Source: Lachnospiraceae bacterium
GTDB taxonomy: Bacteria > Bacillota > Clostridia > Lachnospirales > Lachnospiraceae
Direction: 5' to 3'
Assembly: GCA_017624235.1 (NCBI GenBank)
Contig: JAGANL010000050.1
Location: 1 to 64,000, forward strand
Length of the DNA stretch: 64,000 nt
Shown: positions 17,801 to 26,459 of the stretch, piece by piece
Numbering within the stretch: the first letter of the stretch is position 1
Layout: every line of letters begins with the position of its first letter
Position numbers and translations under genes: made by a program
The notes under the pieces: generated by a model
The model's input: the letters and a program-made list of their open reading frames with translations, nothing else
Databases searched by the model: none
Told to the model about the DNA's origin: nothing

Positions 17801-18643
17801 TTTGATTCCCAAAAGCCGCTCATAAAAGGGCTGCATACCCTGTTCCTGCGCTCTTCTGAGTCCTTCCAGCAATTCCATATCCTGTTCCAGCATCTCTGCA
17901 TACATATAGGGGCCGTCCGGCTGCTCACAGATCCGTATGCCCTCCTTCAGAACGTCCTGTGCATCGTTAAGCCGCAGCTCTATTTCCTGCCAGACTCCTG
18001 CCATCAGCTCACTATTCGTAAGCTCCTCCAGGCTCTCGATCCGATTGTCCTGCCTGCGCTCCCTAAGCCACTCCTCCGGCCATGGCAGGCTCATGGAAAA
18101 TTCATACAGCTTCATGACCTGCTCGGCAAGCGCCTTATCGCTGCCGCTCTTTCCCATGGATTCCACCAGAGCATCAAAAGCCGGCTCCTTTGCTGCAAAA
18201 CGCTCCTCCAGAAGCTCCGCCATCACATCCTGCTTCATCAGGCGGATTTCTCCCTCATCCCCCACCCGAAAAGCAGGGTCTAGACCGATGTCATTAAAAT
18301 TATTGCGGATGACGAACAGGCAGAAGCTGTCGATCGTAGTAATCTGCGCATTGTGTATCAGCGCGGCCTGCTTCTGCAGATGGCCATTCTCCGGCTCCTC
18401 ATAAAGTCTGGCCTCAATGGCAAGGCTGATTCTCTCCCGCATCTCTGCTGCTGCCGCCGAGGTAAAGGTCACAATTAACAGTCTGTCGATGTCCACCGGA
18501 TGTTCCCTGTCCGTAATGAGCTGTACAATACGCTCTACTAACACCGCTGTCTTACCGGAGCCTGCCGCCGCCGATACCAGTATATTTTTTTCCCGCGTAT
18601 CAATGACCCGCTGCTGCTCCGGTGTAAAGTGCATCGCTGCCAT
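14894..18643 (-). CDS. addA: ATP-dependent helicase/nuclease subunit A (AddA)
   Basis: A 1249-residue UvrD-type helicase fused to a C-terminal RecB-like nuclease, the AddA subunit of the AddAB end-resection enzyme that processes double-strand breaks for RecA and degrades foreign linear DNA. Visible motifs: Walker A AAAGSGKTAVL near residue 30, helicase motif II IDEYQDSN near 400, and RIMSIHKSKGLEFP with the later VAMTRAREK. The nuclease motif is LVDYKTDR near 1200. Length is close to Bacillus AddA (about 1230). GGAGGA lies 8 nt before the ATG at 18643, which is 3 nt after the addB stop, so the two are translationally close. AddA itself looks intact, but its partner addB carries a premature stop. 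Confidence 0.95.
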   Translation of the reverse strand: MAAMHFTPEQQRVIDTREKNILVSAAAGSGKTAVLVERIVQLITDREHPVDIDRLLIVTFTSAAAAEMRERISLAIEARLYEEPENGHLQKQAALIHNAQITTIDSFCLFVIRNNFNDIGLDPAFRVGDEGEIRLMKQDVMAELLEERFAAKEPAFDALVESMGKSGSDKALAEQVMKLYEFSMSLPWPEEWLRERRQDNRIESLEELTNSELMAGVWQEIELRLNDAQDVLKEGIRICEQPDGPYMYAEMLEQDMELLEGLRRAQEQGMQPFYERLLGIKFTMLSRKKDETVDAGKREQVKALRQTVKDMVQDVRTIWFFKQPERMLADMQHSAERMDTLIDVTLEFLERFAQKKREKNIIDFADMEHFALQILVQKTAGGYEPTEAAAEYRRYFAEILIDEYQDSNLVQEALLGSISGEAEGRFNRFMVGDVKQSIYKFRLARPELFMEKYESYAGNGLPACVRIDLKKNFRSRHQVLDSANFVFERIMRKELGGVAYDEAAALYPGAAYPEPEEEDIYRTELLLFDRASVQEGQEAAKGMDAKEQEALLIAQRIRQLVGHFPVTDQTTGALRPASYRDMVILLRTNSGWDDVFVRVLTEAGIPAYAASKTGYFAAQEVQTLLGLLRVIDNPRQDIPLFGVLKSMFGGFTEEELAYVRAVCTVPGTDSEERKKETEEADGRQQKKSLPPDGTLYDRLQRFKTSVEQNGMTGEDCKQCKTICEKWERFEHLLSRYRAMTVYTPVGKLIRTILADTGYLYAVAAMPGGEQRRANVEMLLARAADFEKTSYYGLFHFLRYMEQMERYQIDYGEASILDENADTVRIMSIHKSKGLEFPICFVAGLSKRFNMMDARETVLLDVNLGIGAEYVDLEHRVRQNTLRKNVMAARLKKENLGEELRVLYVAMTRAREKMILTGVIEDAQKLQGGHRLSYSELLSAGCYLALLLPCIREQQSCGGDTEAHVIDMTIVSEGELAMSETKHRIQRAVSEKRLSFEKLLRSGSKGTGCVEALEKQLRFVYPHENLKELYTKTTVSELKKAGHEDFYAGAEEWYPEPEVVPYLPRFARTEEAVSGTDRGSAYHRVMELLNLQPFTGLPEELWCGQIEEQMGQMQEEGRLTAAYRESVRTASVAMFLKTALAHRMQKAEQQGKIYRERPFVLGIPAKRLKAQFPEEETVLVQGIIDVYFEEDGELVLVDYKTDRVEKGQELVDRYRVQLQYYEEALQRLTGLRVKEKLIYSFALQEEISVL

Positions 18644-18646
18644 GTC

Positions 18647-21600
18647 CTACTCCTCCTTTCCCTCTCTGCCGTCCACAGTCTCCAGAATCCGTTCCATGGC
18701 CTCGTCCTTCGTAAGCTCCAGCTTTCTCATCTGATACCCTTCGATTCTGGCATCAAAGCCGCAGACCGTCCGGTAGGCACAATACATACAAGAGGACTGC
18801 TGCCCTCTTTCATACGGATCAACACGAATGTCACCCGCAACGATCGACCGCCCGATCTCACGAATCTTCTCATTGACAAATTCGGATATCCGGTGAAATT
18901 CCTCCGTCCCTGCCACGCTGGATCTGGCGCTCAGGCTGCCGTCCTTTTTCCGTTCGGCCGGGATGACATCCGATTTTCCCGAAAACTCCTGGTCCAGCAG
19001 GTCCAACGTATCCTCCTCACAGTTGACTACACCGGTCATACTCAGCTCGCTCCGAAGCTTCGCCTGGATTTCCTCCACCGAAAGGCTTTCTCCATCGTTT
19101 CGTATCATCGGATCCGATACATGATAATACAGGACAGCTGCCGGAATAATCTGCTTGTCAGGATACCTTTTCTGAAGCATTCCCGAAGCAGCATTCAGAT
19201 AGACGACCAGCTGAAGCTGAAGCCCATAATACAGGGAAACAATATCAAAGCTCTTATTGCCCGACTTGTAGTCGATAACCTTCACATAGACCTTATCCTC
19301 CTTTTCGTACGTATCGATCCGGTCAATCCGACCCCTCAGCCGCATACGCTCTTCTTCACCGAGCGTAATGTTCACAGCCTCCAGATCCTCTGCCACCGAA
19401 AAGGACACTTCAAAATCCTGTGGGGAAAAGGCTCCCTTTTTTAACTGGTACTGCAAATTTTCTACCGTGCGGTTCAGAATCCTTCGCATACGGGTAATCA
19501 TATATTCGTTTCTGGCAGATGCAAACAGCACTGTCTCGCCATACTGCGCCGCATAAGCCTCCAATGCTTCTCCCACCAGCTCTTCCGCCTCTTCCCTGGT
19601 AAAATCAAACCAGCTCAGTCCTCTTTCCGTCAGAGCATCCGAAAATTTTTCCAATACCCCGTGGAATACGTTTCCCATATCCACATCTTCAAAGGAGTAT
19701 TCCTCCCTCTCCCGAAGCGTCATGCCGTATTTCAGAAAATGCGCATAGGCACAGGCAGCAAACTGCTCCAGTCTGCTGACACTGTTCACCAGCACCCTGC
19801 CGTATAAAAGAGACGCAATCTTCTCAGAAAGTCCCGTATTTTCATAAGAGAGAAAGACATGATCCGTTACCAGCTCGCAAAGCCTGCTCCACGCCTCTCT
19901 CTGTTCATAGGTCTGATACAGTGTGAAAAGCTCCTCCTCCTGTTCGACGGGCAGCTTATCGGCTGCAAACAGCCTGAGCCGGTCTGTCAGCAGCATCAGT
20001 CCGTCCGGCAGGGACTCCAGCTGCTCTAATGACATACCTGTCATAGCGCTTTCGACTGCAATTCCCGGGAAAAGCTTGCGCATCACCCCGATCAGATAGG
20101 AGGGCTTTCTGGCCTTTCCGTCACTTGTGCTGCGCGTATACGACAGTGTCAATTTCCCTGACGTCTTTGTCATATTCGTATACAGATACAGTCTTTGAAT
20201 GTACATCTTCTGTCTGGGCGTTGGAGACAATTCATAATCCGACTGCACGAGAAACTCTCTGTCAATATCTGACAGAATGCCGCCTCCCGTACTTCCCGCC
20301 GGAATATTCCCGTCATTGACTCCCAACAAAAACAGAGCCTTTACCTGTCTGAGACGGGTACGCTCCATATCTCCTGCCACGATCTTATCTACATTCTGTG
20401 GAATGATACCGACCTCAATTTCTGAAAATCCGGCGTCTAAGATGTCGGCAAATTCCTCACGTCCCATTTTTTCCTCGGCTAACAGCTCCTGAATCTGGTC
20501 CAGCAGCTCCATGACCAGCCGGTAAATCTGAGCATACTCTCTCTCCCGCTCCGGCTCCCCCTGTACCGCAAAACGCTGTGACATCCAAACACACTTCTTC
20601 TGCGCCTCGTTCTGTACCAGAAAACGATAAAGCGCCAGCACATGGCCGCCTGCGGTCTGCTGCTTTTCCATCAGGGGAGACAGCTCAAGCAATATCCTCT
20701 CCCGCAGTTCATTCAGGTATGCCAGCGTATCTGCCGCATCCTCCCTGTCCTGCAGCTGTCTGCTCCGTTTCGTAAACAGGCTGCTCCATGCCTTCCTGCC
20801 CCGGATGCCCACTGCCAGAACATAATTTTCCAGCACATCAATCTCTTCCTCGGAAAGGGAAGAAAAACCGCTGCGCAGAAAATGGAACATGGACTCATAG
20901 CTGAAGTGATTCCTCACAACGGACAGCGCCGACCGGATGTATTCTATCATCGGGTTGAGCAGAATACCATGCGTCCGATCGATAAAGACCGGAATCTCCA
21001 GCTTGGCAAACTCTTCTTCGATATAGGCATCGTAGCTGCCAAGATCACCTGCAATGACCGCAATGTCCCGGTAGCAGTAGTCCTCCTCCCGCACCAGCCG
21101 CCTGATCGCAAGCGCTGCATGGCGCACCTCTTCTCTCGGATTAGCCGCCTCCACGATACGGATATTGCTGCATTCCCCTTCATAGGGCTTTGACGGGTAA
21201 CGGAACAGTTGGCTTTCCAGATGCAAAAGCTCTGCATTTTCTCCAAAACGGGGATTTTTCCTTCCTCCAAGCACCACGTCCCTGCCTCGGGACACCCCGG
21301 CCTGTCTGGCCAGCTTTTCCAAAGAGATGGCTGTCTTCTTGCTCAGATAAAACAGCTTCTGCTCGCCGTCCTATTCAAACGGCTTCTCCCCCTCTCCCAG
21401 AAGCACGGTGAAAATGACCTCCCTGCAAAGTACCAGCAGTTCTTCTATGACCTGATTCTGCACCGGGGTAAAACCGGTAAAGCCGTCAAAGACCACCACA
21501 CTATCACGAATCAGGGAAGATTTCGGAAGCTGCGCCTTCAACAGTCCGAGCGTTTCCTCAGTCGTCACAAACCTGCTCTGGATATAATCCATGAAACCGC

Positions 21601-22090
21601 GGTACAAAAGCTCCAGATCCTTCAGCTTATAAAAAAGCGCCCCTCTGCCCCTGGCAAACTCGGTCAGCTTCGTCAGGTCATCCGGCGCAATGCTGTACTG
21701 CATAAACTCCGAAATGGCCGATTTGACCTCATGGATGTAGCCCAGCTTTTTCAGATTGGCACCGATGACCGGAAGCTCCTTCTCCAGATTCTGTGCCACC
21801 TTACGAAGCACAAGGCTCTTTCCCGTATCATCCAGCACAGGTACCGTATAGCCTCCCGTCTCTTCGAAAATGCGGTGGGAAAGGCGTCCGAAGCTGAGCA
21901 CATCAATATTCATAATGCCCTTTCTGGAATGTCTCTCTACCATATCCTTCTGTGTCTGCATCGTGAACTGATCCGGCACGATCAGCAGAAAATTCCGCTC
22001 CGGCTCCCGCAGGGAGCGCTCCACCAGCTCCTCATACAATGTATAACTTTTTCCGGCACCGGAAGGGCCAAAATAAAAACGCAGGCTCAC
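18647..22090 (-). pseudogene. addB: ATP-dependent nuclease subunit B (AddB), interrupted by an in-frame amber codon
   Basis: Together the two open stretches encode a full-length AddB of about 1147 codons, the partner of AddA with an inactivated helicase fold, an iron-sulfur cluster and a RecB-like nuclease. Walker A (GPSGAGKS) is at the N-terminus. The nuclease motif VIDYKSGNKSF and the cluster cysteines CMYCAYRTVCGF are at the C-terminus, with the first cysteine likely in FAACAYAHF. The frame is unbroken except for TAG at 21371-21373 (codon 240 from the GTG at 22090), between GEKPFE and DGEQKLFYLSKK. There is no indel, only a nonsense codon. The GTG at 22090 (SLRFYFGPSG) is preferred to the ATG at 22126 because it matches the family N-terminus and has a GGAAAGG site. 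Either AddAB is inactive here, the stop is read through, or the base is an error. Confidence 0.85.
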
Positions 22091-22169
22091 TGTAATACTT
22101 CCTTTCCTTCTGCATTTCAATTGCATATAAGGTAGTATAGCATGAAACCTGCGTTCTTTCCAAATGGAA

Positions 22170-23159
22170 TTACCGTAATCCCGGAATCAGAACTCTTTCC
22201 AGATCAGCCAGCATGATATCCAGTGCCCGGATACCGCCCTCTGCCGTATACCAGACTGCAGGATGCTCCAGATATACCACATTTCCGTTCTGGTATGCCG
22301 CCGTTCCCCTAATCAGTTCATTTTCCATAATATCCTGTGCCAGCTTTGCTCCATCGGTACCGATTGCCGCATCGCGATCCAGAACAAATACATAATCCGG
22401 CGCCTTTTCTACCACAAATTCAAAGGAAGCCTCATTGCCATGGGTAGCGGTGTCCATCTCTGCATCCACGCCGATATTTTCAAAGCCAGCTTCCCTTCCG
22501 ATGATAGAGCAGCGTCCATCGTTTCCAAGCACATTGAAGCCGCCGCTGGTGCACATACCGACTATGGCGCTCTTTCCTTCTGCTGCCGCCGAGATTTCCT
22601 CTATCCGGGAAGCAAAGCCATCCATCAGACCGTTTACCGCATCCTCCTTTCCAAACAGAGATGCAATCATCATGGCATTCCTTCTTACGCTTTCCGTTAT
22701 GCCGTCCTCCTTGTCCGTCGCCAGATAGATTACCGGTGCAATCTCACTCAATGCGTCATAGGATTTGCTCAGTCGTCCTCCAATGAAAATCACATCCGGC
22801 TCACAGGCCATAACGGCTTCCAGATCCGCCTCCTTGATGGTACCCAGATTGGAAACAGCTTCGTTTTCCATGTAACCCTGCAAATAGTCCAATGAGGTAG
22901 AAGCCGCACCTGCAATCCGCTCTCCCATTCCAAGACTGTCCAAAATATCCAATGCCGCCATATCCAGCACAGCAAGCCTCTGTGGATCAAAGGTCACCTC
23001 CAGTTGCGTTTCCTCACCGGCCCCATTCAGGGTCGTGACCGTCACCGTTTCTATTGTTTCGTTTTCCTTCGTGTCCGTCTTTTGTGTGCTGCTGTTTCCG
23101 CAGGCGGCAATCCCAAGAGAAAGCGCCGCTGCAAGAATCATAGAGGTTAATTTTTTCAT
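22170..23159 (-). CDS. yclQ: Siderophore/iron-chelate ABC transporter substrate-binding lipoprotein
   Basis: A 329-residue extracytoplasmic binding lipoprotein. The signal peptide ends in a lipobox (LGIAAC, Cys at 20), so it is anchored to the outer face of the membrane. The body is a periplasmic-binding (Fhu/Fep class III) fold similar to YclQ/FatB: DMAALDILDSLGMGERIAG, then ACEPDVIFIGGR, and the NVLGNDGRCSIIGREAGFENIG segment. It delivers a ferric catecholate or similar chelate to the permease pair encoded upstream. It is the last gene of the operon permease-permease-ATPase-binding protein, the same order as Bacillus yclNOPQ. The symbol is given by similarity of arrangement; the ligand is not proved. 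Confidence 0.88.
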   Translation of the reverse strand: MKKLTSMILAAALSLGIAACGNSSTQKTDTKENETIETVTVTTLNGAGEETQLEVTFDPQRLAVLDMAALDILDSLGMGERIAGAASTSLDYLQGYMENEAVSNLGTIKEADLEAVMACEPDVIFIGGRLSKSYDALSEIAPVIYLATDKEDGITESVRRNAMMIASLFGKEDAVNGLMDGFASRIEEISAAAEGKSAIVGMCTSGGFNVLGNDGRCSIIGREAGFENIGVDAEMDTATHGNEASFEFVVEKAPDYVFVLDRDAAIGTDGAKLAQDIMENELIRGTAAYQNGNVVYLEHPAVWYTAEGGIRALDIMLADLERVLIPGLR

Positions 23160-23208
23160 AATTTGTCTGCTCCTTTTTAAAAAGTACTGAAAAAGTTATG
23201 TTCAGAAA

Positions 23209-23961
23209 TCAATAATAAATCGACAGAGGCTTGCCGGAAATCTCCATAATTTCAAAATCCACTCCATAGATTGCCGACAGCGTCTCCCTGGTCATCACCT
23301 CCTTTACCGTGCCGAACTTTGCGACCCGTCCCTCCGAAAAAGCGCAGATATAATCGGAATAAAATGCGGCATAGTTGATCTCATGCAGCACCAGAATCAC
23401 CGTCTTCCCCAGTTCATCACAGAGTCGTCTTACGATTTTCATCATATTGGAGGAATGATAGATATCCAGATTGTTCGTCGGCTCATCCAACAGGACATAT
23501 TCGGTATCCTGTGCAATGACCATGGCTATATAGGCCCTCTGTCTCTGACCCCCGGAAAGCTCATCGATAAAGCGGTCCTGAAACGGTTCCAGCTCCATAT
23601 AGGCAATAGCCCGGTCAATCATCTGTTCATCCTCCGGCGTAAGCCTTCCGCCGGAATAGGGGAATCTGCCAAACGCAACCAATTCCCGCACGGTCAGCTT
23701 CACCTGAGTGTGATTGCTCTGTGTCAGAATAGCCAGCCGTTTGGACAAGTCTCTGCTCTTCCATTTCCGAATATCTGACCCCTCAAAAGCTACCAGTCCG
23801 CTGTCTCTTGCAATCAGCCGGGAAATCATTCCCATCACCGTCGACTTCCCGGCGCCGTTTGGGCCAATCAGGGAAATGACGCTTCGTTTTGGGATTTGAA
23901 AGCTGACCGAATCCACTACCGTCTTTCCGTCATATTTTTTGGTCAATTCTCTTACAAGCAT
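23209..23961 (-). CDS. yclP: Iron-chelate ABC transporter ATP-binding protein
   Basis: A 250-residue ATPase of the FepC/BtuD type: Walker A GPNGAGKS near residue 35, Q-loop LTQSNHTQV, ABC signature LSGGQRQRA, and Walker B with VLLDEPTNNLD. It powers the two permeases encoded just upstream (3 nt gap to the second permease). It has the usual length. As the third gene of the operon it presumably forms the TonB-independent Gram-positive iron-siderophore importer with them. Confidence 0.93.
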   Translation of the reverse strand: MLVRELTKKYDGKTVVDSVSFQIPKRSVISLIGPNGAGKSTVMGMISRLIARDSGLVAFEGSDIRKWKSRDLSKRLAILTQSNHTQVKLTVRELVAFGRFPYSGGRLTPEDEQMIDRAIAYMELEPFQDRFIDELSGGQRQRAYIAMVIAQDTEYVLLDEPTNNLDIYHSSNMMKIVRRLCDELGKTVILVLHEINYAAFYSDYICAFSEGRVAKFGTVKEVMTRETLSAIYGVDFEIMEISGKPLSIYY

Positions 23962-23964
23962 CGT

Positions 23965-24942
23965 TTACGCTCCTTTCCTGGAAAGCAGCAGATACAGGAA
24001 ATAAATACCGCCTCCCACCATAATAAATACACTGACCGGAACCGTATAGGAATACACACGCTCCACCAGAAGCTGCCCTCCCACCAGAATCATCATGCCA
24101 AACAGCACGGAGCCTGCAATCAGCTGTCCATGCCGGAAGGTCTTAAGAAGCTGTCTGGACAGATTTGCAATCACCAGTCCCAGAAATGAAATCGGGCCGA
24201 CCATTGCCGTTGCCACCGCAATGAACAAGGTCACTCCGAGCAAAAGCCGCCGGATACAGCGGTCATAGTCCACTCCAAGATTGATTGCCTGATTCTTTCC
24301 AAGCGTCATGACATCCAACAATTTCAGTTCCCTTCTCAGAACAAGCACGACCACTGCCATCACTACTACAGACAGGCCCATGATTTCTGAGTTGATATTG
24401 CTGAAGCTTGCTGTCAGCGCGGACAGAAGGGCATCATATTCATTCGGGTCCATTACCCGCACCATAGCCGTCTGTATACTGGAAAAAAGGGAGGACAGAA
24501 CCGTGCCAATTAACAGTACATACAACACATTGTGTCTGGTTTTCCTGAAAAAATAGCTGTAGACCACCGTTGCCGTAACTCCCATCAGGATCAGATCCAC
24601 AGCAAACGCAGCATTGGCATTGACAGCAAACAGGCTGCTGCTTCCCACTGCAAATACGACCGCCGTATGGATCAGCATATACAGAGAGTTCATTCCCAAA
24701 AGACAGGGTGTCACAATCGTATTCTGAATAATCGATTGAAACACGATGGATGCACCGCCGATAGCGAATGCGGTAATCAGCATGGCAGCCAGCTTTGGAA
24801 TTCTAAGCCGCATGGCATAACGGAATAACCTTTCATTCCCCCAATGCGCCTCCGCAAATAGATAGGCCGCTGCCGTCAGCAATACAAACAGAGCTAAGAT
24901 CAAAAGCTTTCTGCTATTGGTTCGGTATGCTGCGTGATTCAT
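23965..24942 (-). CDS. yclO: Iron-chelate ABC transporter permease 2
   Basis: A 325-residue FecCD-family permease with about nine transmembrane segments, beginning MNHAAYRTNS. The family pattern RIPKLAAMLITAFAIGGASIVFQ is seen near the N-terminus and the ATPase-contact region with GPISFLGLVIANLSR lies in the C-terminal half. The ATG at 24942 overlaps the stop of the first permease gene as ATGA and has a GGAGGAGG site, which decides the start against longer alternatives. It pairs with the first permease to form the membrane channel. Confidence 0.92.
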   Translation of the reverse strand: MNHAAYRTNSRKLLILALFVLLTAAAYLFAEAHWGNERLFRYAMRLRIPKLAAMLITAFAIGGASIVFQSIIQNTIVTPCLLGMNSLYMLIHTAVVFAVGSSSLFAVNANAAFAVDLILMGVTATVVYSYFFRKTRHNVLYVLLIGTVLSSLFSSIQTAMVRVMDPNEYDALLSALTASFSNINSEIMGLSVVVMAVVVLVLRRELKLLDVMTLGKNQAINLGVDYDRCIRRLLLGVTLFIAVATAMVGPISFLGLVIANLSRQLLKTFRHGQLIAGSVLFGMMILVGGQLLVERVYSYTVPVSVFIMVGGGIYFLYLLLSRKGA

Positions 24943-25988
24943 TGCACGCCCTCCTCCTTTCCTCCTGCAATCCGCGCTTTCCAGCAAATCGCCCTTTCCC
25001 CATGCTTCAACCGGTAAAGCAAAAGACCGATGAACAGAACGCTTCCCAAAATGCCGGCAACCAAGTCAATCGGCAGCTCGTAGGGCGCAATCACCACGCG
25101 TCCCAGCAGGTCACATGACAGTACAAAAACGGCACCAAATAACGCAGTGTCTGCCAGTGTCCCCCGAATCCTGTCCCCCTTGAACATGGCGACAACATTC
25201 GGCACGATCAGACCGATATACGGAACAGAACCGACCACCACCACGACAGAAGCCGTAATCATAGCCGCAATCGTCAGTCCCATAAACAACACCAGACTGT
25301 AGGATATCCCAAGATTCTCAGAGAAATCCTTTCCCATTCCGACAATGTTAAAATGATTGGCAAAGAGAAATGCCAGAATCACAAGCGGTACCACCAGATA
25401 AACCATTTCATACCTTCCCTTTAGAATCAGTGAGAAATGCCCTGCCAGCCAGGAAGACAGCGCCTGTGTCATCTCATATTTATAAGCCAGATAGCTGGTG
25501 ACACCGCCAATCACATTGGAAAACATGATTCCCACCAGGGGCACCATGACCACATCCCGAAACGGAATCCTCTGAATGAACCAGACAAAAAGCCAGGTTC
25601 CCAGAATTGCCGCAGCAAAGGCAAACACTGCCCTTCCCATTAGATTCGATCCAGGCAGAAATAAAAGTGCCAGCAAGATTCCAAGCTGCGCTGAGGAAAT
25701 CGTCGCTCCCGTGGTCGGTGATACGAATTTATTCCTGCATAGCTGCTGCATGATCAAGCCTGCCACACTCATTCCCACTCCGGTACAAAGCACCGCAAGC
25801 AACCTTGGCAGCCGCGAGAGCAAAAGAATCTCCATCTGCTCCATATTGCCCGCCACCAGTTCCTTCACCGTAAGATCCATCACTCCGACAAACAGAGAAA
25901 GAACGGACAAAATGACCAGACAGACGGCAAGCACAATTGTCATTTTTCTTTCTTTGATAACTGCTCCTCCTTTCACTTTGTGTTTCAT
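24939..25988 (-). CDS. yclN: Iron-chelate ABC transporter permease 1
   Basis: A FecCD-family permease (RLPRLLAVLCTGVGMSVAGLIMQQL, VGSVPYIGLIVPNV), first gene of the iron-chelate operon, about nine membrane segments. The start is unclear. ATG 25988 abuts the palindromic operator and has no ribosome binding site. The clear AAAGGAGGA site lies at 25965-25973, and the next canonical ATG (25943) is 21 nt beyond it, too far. An ATC at 25958 is the only start-like codon at normal spacing. I report the longest form. The 5' end and leader overlap the likely iron-responsive operator, so the gene is probably repressed when iron is plentiful. Confidence 0.9.
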   Translation of the reverse strand: MKHKVKGGAVIKERKMTIVLAVCLVILSVLSLFVGVMDLTVKELVAGNMEQMEILLLSRLPRLLAVLCTGVGMSVAGLIMQQLCRNKFVSPTTGATISSAQLGILLALLFLPGSNLMGRAVFAFAAAILGTWLFVWFIQRIPFRDVVMVPLVGIMFSNVIGGVTSYLAYKYEMTQALSSWLAGHFSLILKGRYEMVYLVVPLVILAFLFANHFNIVGMGKDFSENLGISYSLVLFMGLTIAAMITASVVVVVGSVPYIGLIVPNVVAMFKGDRIRGTLADTALFGAVFVLSCDLLGRVVIAPYELPIDLVAGILGSVLFIGLLLYRLKHGERAICWKARIAGGKEEGVQ

Positions 25989-26006
25989 AGTTAGTCATCT
26001 CTAACT
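25989..26006. promoter_or_regulatory. Palindromic operator, DtxR/IdeR-like
   Basis: AGTTAG-6-CTAACT is a perfect 6+6 inverted repeat placed 12 bp downstream of the iron operon -10 box. It resembles the TTAGG..CCTAA type sites of iron-dependent DtxR-family repressors more than a Fur box. Regulator identity is inferred from context. Confidence 0.6.
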
Positions 26007-26017
26007 TATGTTTTCTG

Positions 26018-26046
26018 ATGGTAACACAGATTTTGGAGATATGCAA
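26018..26046 (-). promoter_or_regulatory. Promoter of the iron-chelate transporter operon
   Basis: On the minus strand TTGCAT (26041-26046), 17-bp spacer, TACCAT (26018-26023). Transcription would start near 26011, just before the palindromic operator. Confidence 0.55.
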
Positions 26047-26081
26047 GGGCTATGGGGCTTTATGCAGACGGTAATTTCTCC

Positions 26082-26390
26082 CAGCCTGTAGCAGTTCAGC
26101 CCTCGCTCAGCCGTCGTTCTCCCTGCCCCGGGCTGCCGTTGGTGTGCAATGACCGCATACGGACTGGAGTTTTCTAAACAGAGCATGAAAGCGTTGACAA
26201 CCGACCGGGGCGTCTTCCATGTGCTTCCGTGCACAGGGAAGACTAAAATCGGCATCCATGCCGATTTTTCCCTCCGTATTGGGATGCTCTGTTAAGAAAA
26301 TTCACAGTCCTTCTGCAGGTCATTGCACACCAACGGCAGCCCGGGGCAGGGAGAACGACGGCTGAGCGAGGGCTGAACTGCTACAGGCTG
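26082..26390 (+). repeat. Long-hairpin element, copy A (309 bp)
   Basis: Arms 26082-26154 and 26318-26390 are a perfect 73-bp inverted repeat. Between them is the conserved head shared with two other loci: GGACTGGAGTTTTCTAA, a helix ACAGAGCA / TGCTCTGT, a variable strand of about 19 nt, CCGGGG, a hairpin GTCTTCC..GTGC..GCAC..GGAAGAC, a second hairpin AAAATCGGCA / TGCCGATTTT, then CCC and AAGAAAA..CAGTCC. The arms show no open frame with a ribosome binding site. The element fills the divergent gap between the iron operon and the glycerol-1-phosphate dehydrogenase gene, with the head oriented towards the latter. It could be a structured RNA or a small palindromic mobile element. Family unknown to me. 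Confidence 0.85.
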
Positions 26391-26410
26391 CTATTCCATT
26401 TTCTTCTAAA

Positions 26411-26459
26411 ATAGTTTATAATATTCTATAATATTTATATAATCAGGAGGTACAACTAC
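26411..26459 (+). promoter_or_regulatory. AT-rich promoter region and ribosome binding site of the glycerol-1-phosphate dehydrogenase gene
   Basis: Three overlapping TATAAT-like boxes (26417, 26427, 26438) follow the right arm of element A. CAGGAGG lies 9 nt before the ATG. No clear -35 exists outside the hairpin arm, so transcription may start at an upstream promoter within or before the element. Confidence 0.35.

Noticed and set aside
22091-22126. ATG 22126 as the addB start
   Set aside because: It adds 12 residues not typical of AddB and lacks a ribosome binding site. The GTG at 22090 begins the conserved N-terminus and follows GGAAAGG.
26082-26390. Element A as an ordinary insertion sequence, MITE or terminator
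   Set aside because: It has no transposase, no terminal inverted repeat shared with the other copies and no visible target duplication. The arms are far longer than a terminator and lack a T run.
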